Of a DNA stretch of 64,000 nt, positions 31,880 through 41,011 are shown in pieces. Source of the stretch: Tillus elongatus (taxonomy: Eukaryota; Arthropoda; Insecta; Coleoptera; Cleridae); assembly GCA_964006375.1 (NCBI GenBank), contig OZ023269.1, positions 61,305,968 to 61,369,967 of the forward strand. The letters are read 5' to 3'. A model generated the notes under the pieces. That model was not told the DNA's origin, did not search any database, and was given only the letters and a program-made list of their open reading frames with translations. Made by a program: the position numbers and the translations under genes. Numbering within the stretch: position 1 is the first letter of the stretch; every line of letters begins with the position of its first letter.

Positions 31880-33060
31880 CCCCAGCTTCAGTATCTTCGC
31901 TACCTCCATCGAAGACGATTCCATCTTGGGAGCACATGCAGTATCTAAATTCATTGGGTACCGATGTTAAGCAAACTACATATATTCGCTGACCCTGTGC
32001 ACGACGAGTCAATCAAATGGAAAGAAATACACACATAGGCTTCTCAAACCAGTTCGTTTGCCCATAATGATACCTGTGATTCTGCAATCAACCAACAAGA
32101 TACTTTTTACGTTTGGTCTTCAGCTGTTCTACTAATAAATGGCAGTATTAAAACGAGTGGCACGATTGGAGATGTACAAGTAACATAATGCAGCAGCCCG
32201 ATTATTGAACATGTGAGAAATCCTGGTATAGTTACAGCAATTCGAACACTTTTGGAAGCAAACAGTGATGAAGCAAGAGCTCTAATTCAAGCCGGTTGGC
32301 ATGCTACTACATACAATACAATGCTGAAGGATGGCCGTATTTGCTACTGCATATCTCCTTGCTACTTGTGTAATATTTTCTATAGAAGCGTGTTTTTTCA
32401 GTTAATTGCTGCTACGTATAACTAAAGCCCAGAGCAAAAAAAATGCTTTACTTTGATTGGGGCAGTCGACGCAGATAAAGCATTAAAGTTTCATTGAGTA
32501 CATGACGCTGCATATGAAACTTATCCACCCCAGCGAAGTTACACGAAATCAATTATTACAGTCGATTGCCCTAAATAAAAATATCCTGGTACCATATAGA
32601 AAATGGGAAACGTATGAATTACCAGATCTGAATAATTAAACATCCTCAAGCACTGAACGACCTAGCTTTGTTATTGTGATATTCCAAACGGATCGATAGA
32701 ATAACGTTAGAAAAACATCAACAACTTTGATCATGTAGGCAATCGATATATAAGACTCCACTTAAATTCTCAACGAATCCCCACAGAAGGCATATAGAAA
32801 CATGACTGAATTTCAACGCTCATAGGCAACTACAACCTACCTTGGATTACAAAACTTTCGAAAAATATCCCATGTTTTTATTTGATTGCCCCAAGTACAG
32901 GGAATTCAAAAATCCATCTACGGTAGATATCAAATTGGAAATGGAAAGCACCAACAACTTTCCAATCACACAAAATGTTATTTTTTAGTTATACATGATT
33001 GCATCATCGAGTATGCCCCACTCTACAACATCGTGCGCTATATAATGTAGCTATAAGGGT
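31880..33060 (+). pseudogene. MCP: Polinton major capsid protein, most complete copy, broken
   Basis: The N-terminal part (31,920-32,425) has a WEHMQYLNSLGTDVKQTTY region, then the open frame from 32,213 with RNPGIVTAIRTLLEANSDEA and AGWHATTYNTMLKDG. The C-terminal part (32,520-33,060) has SLLQSIALNKNILVPYRKWE-like text, the -ERPSFVIVIFQTDR- block, LNSQRIPTEG and STVDIKLEMESTNNFP. About 100 bp between them has no clear frame. The gene is cut at about 33,080 by the foldback element. Reading all pieces as one capsid gene is an inference from order and spacing. Confidence 0.55.
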
Positions 33061-33719
33061 ACTGCAATCACTCTCAACCACGCGAACGCCGGTTAATTGG
33101 GGCGAAAGTCCCTTGTGTCAGACGTTGCATATCGCAACGCTCAAAACGACATAAGGTTCATATTGCCATGTATTCTATATGACTTAGCCTACACCATGTC
33201 TCCTTATATTCTCATAAAGTTAGCCTGACAACAATTGCATCTACATCATACTTATGAAATATTGTAACTTACAAATTACATAGAAAATCATTTCATATCC
33301 TACAAGGGTACTTACATTCATTACTATTTACAGTATTTCAACATAATTAGAATCAGGGAACTAGAATATCAGGAATAAGCGCATATTACTTGATAAAATA
33401 CATTTACAAGTATAGTTGCTAGTATTTATTTTATGAGGCATTTCGACCCGCTCTACCATTAAATAAGTTTTGTTTTCATCAACAATATGGGGTGAAAAAT
33501 AATTAGATTTATATTATTTTCTCTACACGGCGGGTTGCCATTGAAAAACAATACATACTTGTATAAATGATTTAGTACAGCCACGTTACCCATAATATTA
33601 CACATTTCTCTAGCATTACCAATTCCTCTTCATCCTCATTTATTTTCTTTTCAAACGACACGGGCACAACTTTTATTCACTCGCATGAATAAGTATATTA
33701 CTTTCTCCAACGATAGTAA

Positions 33720-33915
33720 ATCTAGTCTATCAGCGAGGCGAAGCCTACGTTTCACTTGCTTGTACGAAAAACAGAGCACATTACTTTTTGATTCAATGAC
33801 CAAAGCCTAACTTTTAATTGCTTGTTTGAATAAACATAGTACATAAGTTTTTGGTTCAATGACCGATGCCTAACTTTAATTCGTTGTGTGAATAAACATG
33901 GTACATTAATTTTTA
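33720..33915. repeat. Minisatellite, about three units of 60-65 bp
   Basis: Units share CAATGACCrAwGCCTAACTTT, TTGCTTGT/TTCGTTGT and GAAtAAACATrGTACATTA. The mirrored arm has the same units at 53,830-54,010. Confidence 0.8.
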
Positions 33916-34499
33916 TCCAGTAGTAGTAAAGCTGATTTTGTTAACGAAACGATCGTCAGGTATAAAACTGGATTGTGATGAATCGGATTCTCCAAATTGT
34001 ACTTATTGGTGCTCATCACAGGTTCAAATCTGCACAAATTTGTAGCATTTAAAAATATGTCAAACCTTTTCAAATTGCTGTAGGCATACTTAAAACAAAG
34101 AATACAACTCACATATTTATTTTTCTTTTACAACATAGATTTAATGTGGTTGCGATTTTCTTTGTCTACACAGGCCTGAACGAACTCCGCCTTTGTAGTT
34201 GTAAAAATAGCACTAAATATGTCCTTAAACAATAGAACTTGTTCTCTAAATCAGCCGTCTCCCGACTAAACTACGCAATTGACCAGGTTTACATTAGCCA
34301 ATTGCAACATGAACTACATATATTACAAGTAGGTTATGGTTCACCAAGTTATTCATGTAATATATACAGTCTGTTTATCAAAAACATTCTTGTTCTTGCA
34401 TACATTGCAGTCAAGATAAATATATCACTTATTTTATCACCATCGCTATCCTCTATCTTCCCCTTAATACCACAACGGTAATCTAAAGCATCTAGACGT

Positions 34500-35362
34500 G
34501 AGAAATGAGCGTCTATTATAGGTAACCGACCGTAGAGTTCACGCTCGTTTTTTTTTTCTCTCGTCACTTTTGGATCCAGCATCCGTCTCTTTCATTGTTA
34601 ACGTTACTGGACACCATAAAGAGATAAGACCACAAATTTCTGCATTCCCCAACTTGACGGTTACTGTTCTCAGTGTTCTTCGTCCCACTAGCACTATACT
34701 TTCAGTTTTATGAGGCTCAAGTTGTAGTCCACTATTTGCCATTTAGTTTTCCACCCTTGCCACTGACCAGTTGATATTATTTTCTAGGTCACCCTTATTT
34801 CCTCCGCTTACAATCACCGCCAAATGATCTGCATACCCTATAATAGCCGTGTTGTTTACGGACTCCAGACTAAAGATCTTATCGTAATACATGTTCCAAA
34901 GTGTTGGTCCTAGGACTGACACCTGACGCACGCCACATGTAGCATGCATCCGATATTTCTGTCAAATCAGTATCTGTCTGTTCACCAGGTAACTACATAC
35001 TATTTTCAGCAAATATGGCGCAACTTGCCTCTTTCTTAACACTTAGTATATGCCTCTCCATGGTGCTGTATTGAATACATTTTTTACGTCCAGTGTTACC
35101 AAGTCCAGATGCCTTTCGCACTGAAATCCCCTCCAATTAATGTCTTCCTCTTATGTTGCCTAACGTCTCTGTTGAAGAAGGTTAGAAATTTCTGGAAGTC
35201 TTCTTCTCCAATTGCAGTTGATACATAACAGGAGTACAGAACTATGTCAATGATTTCAGTGATCAAAAAGAGGGAGCTTAGTCTTGACTCATTTTGTAAA
35301 ATCTGTAATGTGATTGGACTCTCTATTAATAGAAACATTAATTGGTTAGAAAGCAATTTCAA
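34500..35362 (-). pseudogene. R1-type LINE piece in the left foldback arm (endonuclease-RT-3' end, deleted)
   Basis: Read leftward. An endonuclease segment (35,362-35,096: IDIVLYSCYVSTAIGEEDF, then LIGGDFSAK) jumps into RT (LDVKNVFNTAPW; GVRQVSVLGPTLWNMYYDKI; the active site YADH in place of YADD). A second jump then leads to the LINE 3' end near GTGTCCAGTAACGTTAAC. This is a different deletion derivative of the same LINE family as 2,335-6,060, since they share the 3' end. The mirror copy at 52,369-53,243 has longer open frames. Confidence 0.75.
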
Positions 35363-35505
35363 ACACTAATTAGCAGATTTGATTGGTAATAATAACCAAA
35401 AGAAATGTATGATGATATCCAGGAGGAATAAGAACGGGACTGTTAAGAAAAACCTAAACCAGGCAAGAAGCTAGCAGCGTGCAGTTTAGTAAAACCGTTT
35501 AAAAA

Positions 35506-35645
35506 GTTAGAGAAAACCCAGAACATAAGTAAAACTTTTATGGAGGCTGTATATTTACCAAGATATAACTGCTGAAACACTTCAAGCAAGGCAATTAGTA
35601 GGTAAAACGAGAAAACAGCCAATTTCATTAAATAATAACAAAATA
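35506..35645. other. Short unique stretch between arm and array
   Basis: About 140 bp present only on the left side. No coding or repeat signal is seen. Confidence 0.4.
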
Positions 35646-37023
35646 ACAGCTCAGAACTGGCATGGACGTGGAAATCCGACTATCTAATTACAACAAAGCA
35701 ATGTTAAATCTATTTGGCCCAGGCAGATTTTCCTGGAAAATTAGCCAGGAAAATCTGCCCATTCCAAATTGATTAAACATTGTTTTAATTAGCCAGTCGG
35801 ATTCTTCGGTAAATACCAGTTCTCAGCTGGCTTTTAATAAAAGTCAGCTCAGAACTGGCATGGACGTGGGAATCCGACTATCTAATTAAAACAAAGCAAT
35901 GTTTAATCTATTTGGACCGGCAGATTTTCATGCTGACTTTTAATTAAAAGCCATTTAGGATTGGAAAATTTGCGGGAAAATCTGCCCATAGATTAAACAA
36001 TGTTTTGTTTAAATTAGACAGTCGGATTCCCCCGTCCATACCAGTTCTGAGCTGGCTTTTAATTATTTAGTAAGTCAGCATGAAAATATGCCGGTCCAAA
36101 TAGATTAAACATTGCTTTGCCTTAATTATATAGTCGGATTCCCACAGCCATGCCAGTTCTGAGCTGCCTTTTAATTAAAAGCCAGCGCAGAACTGGTATG
36201 GACCGGGGAAGCGGACAGGCTAATTAAAACAAAGCAATGTTCAATCAATTTGGAATGGGCAGATTATCCTGGCTAATTTTCCAGTTCTGAGCTGGCTTTT
36301 ATTTAAAAGTCAGCTTAGAACTGGCGTGGACGTGGGAATCCGACAACGTAATTAAAACAAAACAATGTTTAATCTATTTGGACCTGGAAAATTAGCCAGG
36401 AAAATCTGCCCTGTCCAAATAGATTAAACATTTTGTTACTAGATAGTCGGATTACCACGGCCATGCCAGTTCTGAGCTGACCTTTAATTAAAAGGCAGCT
36501 CAGAACTGTTATGGGCGGAGGAATCCGACTGTCTAATTAAAATGAAAGCAATGTTTAAGCTATTTGGAAAGGACAGATTTTCCTGGCTAATATTCAAGGA
36601 AAATCTGCCCGGTACAAATATATTAAATATTGCTTTGGTTTAATTATATAGTCGGATTCCCACCTCCATAACAGTTCAGAGCTGCCTTTTAATTAAAAGT
36701 CAGCTCAGAACTGGTATGGACGGGATATCCGACTGTCTAATTAAAACAAAGCAATGTTTAATCTATTTGAAATGGACAGATTTTCCTGGCTAATTTTCCA
36801 GGAAAATCTGACCGTCCAAATAGATTAAACATTTCTTTATTTTAATTAGAGATTCGGATTCCCACGCCTATGCCACTTCTGAGCTGACTTTTAATTAAAA
36901 GCCAGCTCAGAACAGGTATGGGCGGGGGAATTCGACTGTCTAATTAATGTTTAATGGGCAAATTTTCTTGGCTAATTTGCCAGGAAAATCTGCCCGGTCC
37001 AAATAGATTAAACTTGCTTTATT
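35646..37023. repeat. Alternating-orientation palindromic array, block 1
   Basis: Built from a roughly 105-bp monomer running CAGCTCAGAACTGG, TATGGACGGGGGAATCCGAC, TGTCTAATTAAAACAAAGCA, ATGTTTAATCTATTTGG, ACCGGGCAGATTTTCCTGG. Each monomer is followed by its reverse complement. One axis is in CTGGCTAATTTTCCAG and the other in the AGCTGACTTTTAATTAAAAG region. Each ~215-bp pair is thus self-complementary and so is the whole array. Monomers differ by a few percent plus indels. The same array continues in blocks to 52,231. Confidence 0.92.
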
Positions 37024-37135
37024 TTAGTGAATTTTGTTAACAAATTCACTAATGAGGAGATCCCGACTTTCCGTTTCAATTTTTATATGTATCCCCTCAT
37101 TAGTGAATTTGTTAACAAAATTCACTAAAATAAAG
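37013..37135. repeat. 48-bp-arm hairpin with Helentron-like 5' end sequence
   Basis: CTTGCTTTATTTTAGTGAAT... and its reverse complement (one mismatch) surround a 35-bp spacer, TCCCGACTTTCCG onward. The arms contain the TTAGTGAATTTT start of the HINE-like family seen at 44,007 and 58,546, so an inverted duplication of that element's 5' end has formed here. Confidence 0.85.
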
Positions 37136-37248
37136 CAAGTTTAATCTATTTGGACCGGGCAGATTTTCCTGGCAAATTAGCCAAGAAAATCTGCCCATTC
37201 CAAAGAGATTAAACATTAATTAGACAGTCGCATTCCCCCGAATACCTG

Positions 37249-37250
<2 letters not shown>
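37136..37250. repeat. Single array unit between hairpin and TA tract
   Basis: One monomer pair of the palindromic array (CTATTTGGACCGGGCAGATT...) isolated between the hairpin and the following (TA)n. Confidence 0.8.
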
Positions 37251-37342
<92 letters not shown>

Positions 37343-38160
37343 CACACCGATAACTCAAAAAATAATACTCCGATTTTGTTTAAATTTGGTGAATACCTTC
37401 CCTTTGCAAATGTCTTGGATAAGTTCGTTAGCCAGGAAAAATAGCCCAGGTTTTCCCGGAAAATTTGGTGTTTCCTTTCGAAAAAAATTGATATCTCCGG
37501 AATTAACCAAGTAAGGACAACCAAATTTAGTACGCGAGTTTACGTCCTTATAAGTAAGTAACCCCACCAAAATTTAGCTTTGTAGGTCAAAAGACAAAAA
37601 AGTTATAGGCATTTAAAGAAAAATAAATGGGGGTTTTCCTCAAAACGTCAAGTAGCGACTTAAAACGTCAAAATGGGCAACATTTAGGCAAATAACTTGA
37701 ATCTAATACGCGCTATGGAAATAAAATGTCTCAAGAAGTATGTGTTACAAACCCTGAAGTCTTAGTTTTAACCGTCATTGTCCTTCATTTTACTAAAATA
37801 TGTCCAGAAAATTCATTTCAAATAGATCCTTTCTCTGATGCTTGGCAGTAGCCTTAGCTATAGAGTTTATCGTTTAATGGTATATAATTTTTGTCGAATT
37901 TTCTTAAAAAATCAATAAAGGTTAATATATTCGTCATTATACAAGATATAAAAAAAATTGTATATATTAATTATAGGGTGTTTTGAGCTACATCTTAAAA
38001 AATATATCACAGAGTGGCCCATAAGTCGTTGGTGATACAACTTTTCTTTTTTTTTTAATCAAACACGCCTTATCCATTGAAATATAATGCATGTTTGTAA
38101 GAAAAAAAATTTTGGACGCAGCAAGGGCTTTATGATAGTGAATTTTGATCAAATGCTTTA
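37251..38160 (+). mobile_element. Helentron/HINE-like nonautonomous element, rearranged copy
   Basis: A (TA)n tract (37,253-37,338) is followed by CACACCGATAACTCAAAAAA, the same core junction as in the copies at 44,127-44,430 and 58,640-59,214. Near 38,115 the family's 3'-end motif appears in the opposite orientation (GACGCAGCAAGGGCTTTATG, then ATAGTGAATTTT). The copy is therefore inverted or made of two pieces. No coding capacity. Confidence 0.5.
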
Positions 38161-39902
38161 TATTTGAATAGCTCAATTTGCTATTAACCTATAAAGTTGA
38201 CCAAGAAACGAGTTTTTTCGGGAACGCTTTAAGTTTACTTTCGGAAATTTTTGTACATTTTCAAACAATATAGTTATTTTGATGAAACATGGCACATTGT
38301 TTTTACTATATAGGTTCTACTGGTAATCAAATTTGATGCCTGCTTTCTTAAACAAAAACACACAGATTTGCTATTAAAAACTTTTTTTTTTCAGTTGACA
38401 CGATTAAAAATCAAATTTCAAAGGCGTCTTCGTATTAATCTGCTTTTTATTGAGTTCTGTTAGTAAATTTAGTTATTTACTAGGTTTACCTATTTAATTA
38501 AATTCTAACAATTTTTTTAGGATAATGCTGTATTGTAAAATATCATTTGTAATAATGGGGGATTCATTGGTGGCTTAAAGTTCCTATTTTTTTATCGTGA
38601 ATCATTACAGAATATTATGTTAAAAGTAGAAGTCTGTTATTAGACTCCATGGCCTACTGCTTTTTGAACACCTTTTTTCTGTCATTTGTTTTCTGGTATT
38701 TGATTTCAGAGCCTACTATACTCAAAACGGTTTTTCTCAAAATTGTCAGTGCAATTACAAAATTTCTCAAGCATCTTGTACATCATTGGAAAGCTCTTTT
38801 CACAGTCTACCGCGTGAGTAAAAAATCCAATATGGCTGCCATAATAAAAACAAACGTTGATACATGTAGCTCAAAAACGAATGACAATCAAAAGTTGAAA
38901 ATAGCACAAAAAGATTACTCTATAAAAAGTGCACATGTCAGATGAATGCCTAGTTAGATATTGAAGAAAAAAGAAATGGACAATTTTTTTTCAAAATAAC
39001 TCGCAGACGAAAAGATTCAGGGCAAAATACAAATAATAATTGGAACGAGCATGAAATTCTACAAAACATTGCTAATTTACCGTCTCCGTATCTCTAATAA
39101 TAACGGAGATAGCAATACATTCCCATCCAGTTTGGGACACACTGTATAGTAATCAATCAAGTATCGGTAGTTATTGGGACTCCAAACGAAGCAAATTAAT
39201 GCAAGAACAAACAGGGAAAAAACATACTCAACAATGTACATAATCCAACGCAAGAATCAAAATAAAAACTTACCTTAAACCATCATCTTCCTAGCTATTG
39301 CGATGAGACTGTCCCTGGGAAAACATTACACACACAATACTAACTCATTAACACTAATTAAACCGAATTTTACACACATATCAAATATCCGAAAAATAAT
39401 TAAAATACGGGAGCACTTTCAATCATCCATCGCGAACTACTCAAGTAGGGTGAAAACGTCATTTCTAAAGCACCCTCGAGTCACTGTAAAGGTAAAGGTA
39501 CATACGTTGATCATTCAACCGGCGGCAGTGGCACAAAAAAGGGCATAAAAACTTATCATACCAGTTTCATTGTTGTCATTTTCTTAGTAAACATTTGTTT
39601 GGATGAAATCAGTTGGCTTTGGGTTAAATATCGTCACTGCTGCCAACATAAGAATTCTGCATTAACAGTGAATAATCGCCTTATGTTTAGTGGCTAACGG
39701 ATTAAACAACGTTATTTTCGTGTGTCTTTTATTTGTTCAAATATGCATTACTTTAACAATGGAAAACTTCTAGTTTATTTGTGCTACAAATTCGAATTTT
39801 CAGATTGATATATAATACATCTTATTGCCCCCTTGTCGCCGGATAAATAACTTGTTTTAGATAAACTATCTGGGGAGTGGCTGAATGAGCTAGTATTCAA
39901 AG

Positions 39903-39984
<82 letters not shown>

Positions 39985-40358
39985 TTTTCATAAGAAGCCA
40001 CCAACTTATGCAAGTTGACCTTTGTACAATTAGTTGCCTTGTTCTCTTTTCTGAGGGCTGACGGGCACAAATTTTCTAGGAAAATTGGAAAACTGTTATT
40101 ATTTACTATCCGCATATACGATATACATACGATTCTTATGCAGTTTTGTATACAGACGTGTTTTAGGGTGTAGATGACGAAAATCAGAATAAAACTGAGG
40201 GTAGAAGCGAACTTTTGTTTTATTTTTATTTTATTTTATTTTTAGTTATTTGTTTTTCCTGTAGTAAAAGCGTAAGTTGTACCCACTTTTGCGACATGTC
40301 TTTGTCGTATTTTATACATTTTCTGGAACCGTTCGTTTCATAGACACCATAATGTAAG
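38161..40358. other. AT-rich stretch without recognisable genes; possible nonautonomous transposon pieces
   Basis: No convincing coding frame. TA-flanked ends GGGTGTTTTGAGC (about 37,977) and TTTGGGACACACTG (about 39,130-39,146) resemble the loosely inverted ends of mariner-like MITEs, but the match is weak. A (TA)n run is at 39,906-39,981. The stretch 39,480-39,905 holds nothing I can assign. Confidence 0.3.
39906..39981. repeat. (TA)n microsatellite
   Basis: Uninterrupted TA repeats. The predicted 'YIYIYI' peptide across it is spurious. Confidence 0.95.
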
Positions 40359-40360
40359 TA
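40359..40360. repeat. TA target duplication, left of the pogo element
   Basis: TA directly before the left inverted terminus, matched by TA at 43,845-43,846. TA is the target of the Tc1/mariner/pogo superfamily. Confidence 0.8.
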
Positions 40361-40402
40361 GGGTAAACGATACAGTTATTGGCCACTATAAAATATACTT
40401 AC

Positions 40403-40979
40403 AGTGATTGGCCATTCGACTTTCTTTTAAAATAACAAGCATTGTCGTCGTTTTAAGCGAAATGTGATTGTTTCAGTTCAAAGTGACAACACCGTTTGTT
40501 GCTTTGATCACAGTACTTTGATATGTTGGCAGCGGTGAATGTCGTTGGCGGTCTTTTCCTTGTGCCTGTTTGAAGTTATTCCATATTCAGCACGTTGCTT
40601 GTGCATTTGCTTAGCGTCACTGTGTATCAGGTAAGTGATTATTTTATTCGTATGCTTGGAACAAATGATTATAACAGTATAGGGACTATAATTTGAAGTT
40701 AGGGTGTTCGATAAAACTGTTTATATGTCTCTAACCTAAAATTACTTATGAAATTTAAGCAGGCCAATCACTATACACGACATTTACAATAAATTCAGTT
40801 ATTGGCCACTCCTGTCAATGACTGTAATATATATTAACGGGTAGTTTTACAATAAAACTTCAACTAAATAAATTGTTTCATTAATCTCAAATGCTTTTCG
40901 AGGGAATACAGACTTTAAACCTTCTTTAAACAGTCGTTGGCCAGGTGCCAATCTCTGACATCTTTACTGGCCAATCACT
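40403..40979. promoter_or_regulatory. 5' subterminal repeat motifs of the pogo element (candidate transposase sites)
   Basis: AGTGATTGGCC at 40,403-40,413. GGCCAATCACT at 40,762-40,772 and 40,969-40,979. A copy of the inner terminal-repeat text CAGTTATTGGCCA at 40,796-40,808. The 3' side has GGCCAATCACT at 43,613-43,623 and 43,634-43,644. Repeated subterminal sites commonly bind the transposase. GGCCAAT also contains a CCAAT-like box, so promoter use is possible. Confidence 0.65.
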
Positions 40980-41000
40980 ATATTACTTGTATATTTGTAG
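40631..41000 (+). other. Probable 5'-UTR intron of the transposase gene
   Basis: A strong donor CAG|GTAAGT lies at 40,631, and a TATATTTGTAG| acceptor ends at 41,000, twelve bases before the conserved ATG at 41,012. An in-frame ATG at 40,937 lies inside this interval and gives an atypical Cys/Leu-rich leader that includes the GGCCAATCACT motif. It is therefore unlikely to be used. Confidence 0.55.
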
Positions 41001-41011
41001 GTTTACAAAAG

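Larger units (their letters stand above)
33081..35505 (+). repeat. Left terminal arm of the foldback-like composite (2.4 kb)
   Basis: Pairs in reverse complement with 52,232-54,648. The outer ends are CGCGAACGCCGGTTAATTGG (33,081) and its complement at 54,629-54,648. Contents: an LTR-like outer piece, a three-unit minisatellite, and an R1-type LINE fragment. Outside the left end is capsid-gene sequence. Outside the right end is different sequence (54,649 onward). The interior is the alternating-monomer array. Confidence 0.9.

Noticed and set aside
37974..39150. A mariner-type MITE with TA duplication
   Set aside because: The two ends share only a loose G/T-rich pattern, too little to call terminal inverted repeats.
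40937..41011. Upstream in-frame ATG as the transposase start
   Set aside because: The leader is atypical, contains a repeated subterminal motif, and lies in a probable intron with a good donor and acceptor.
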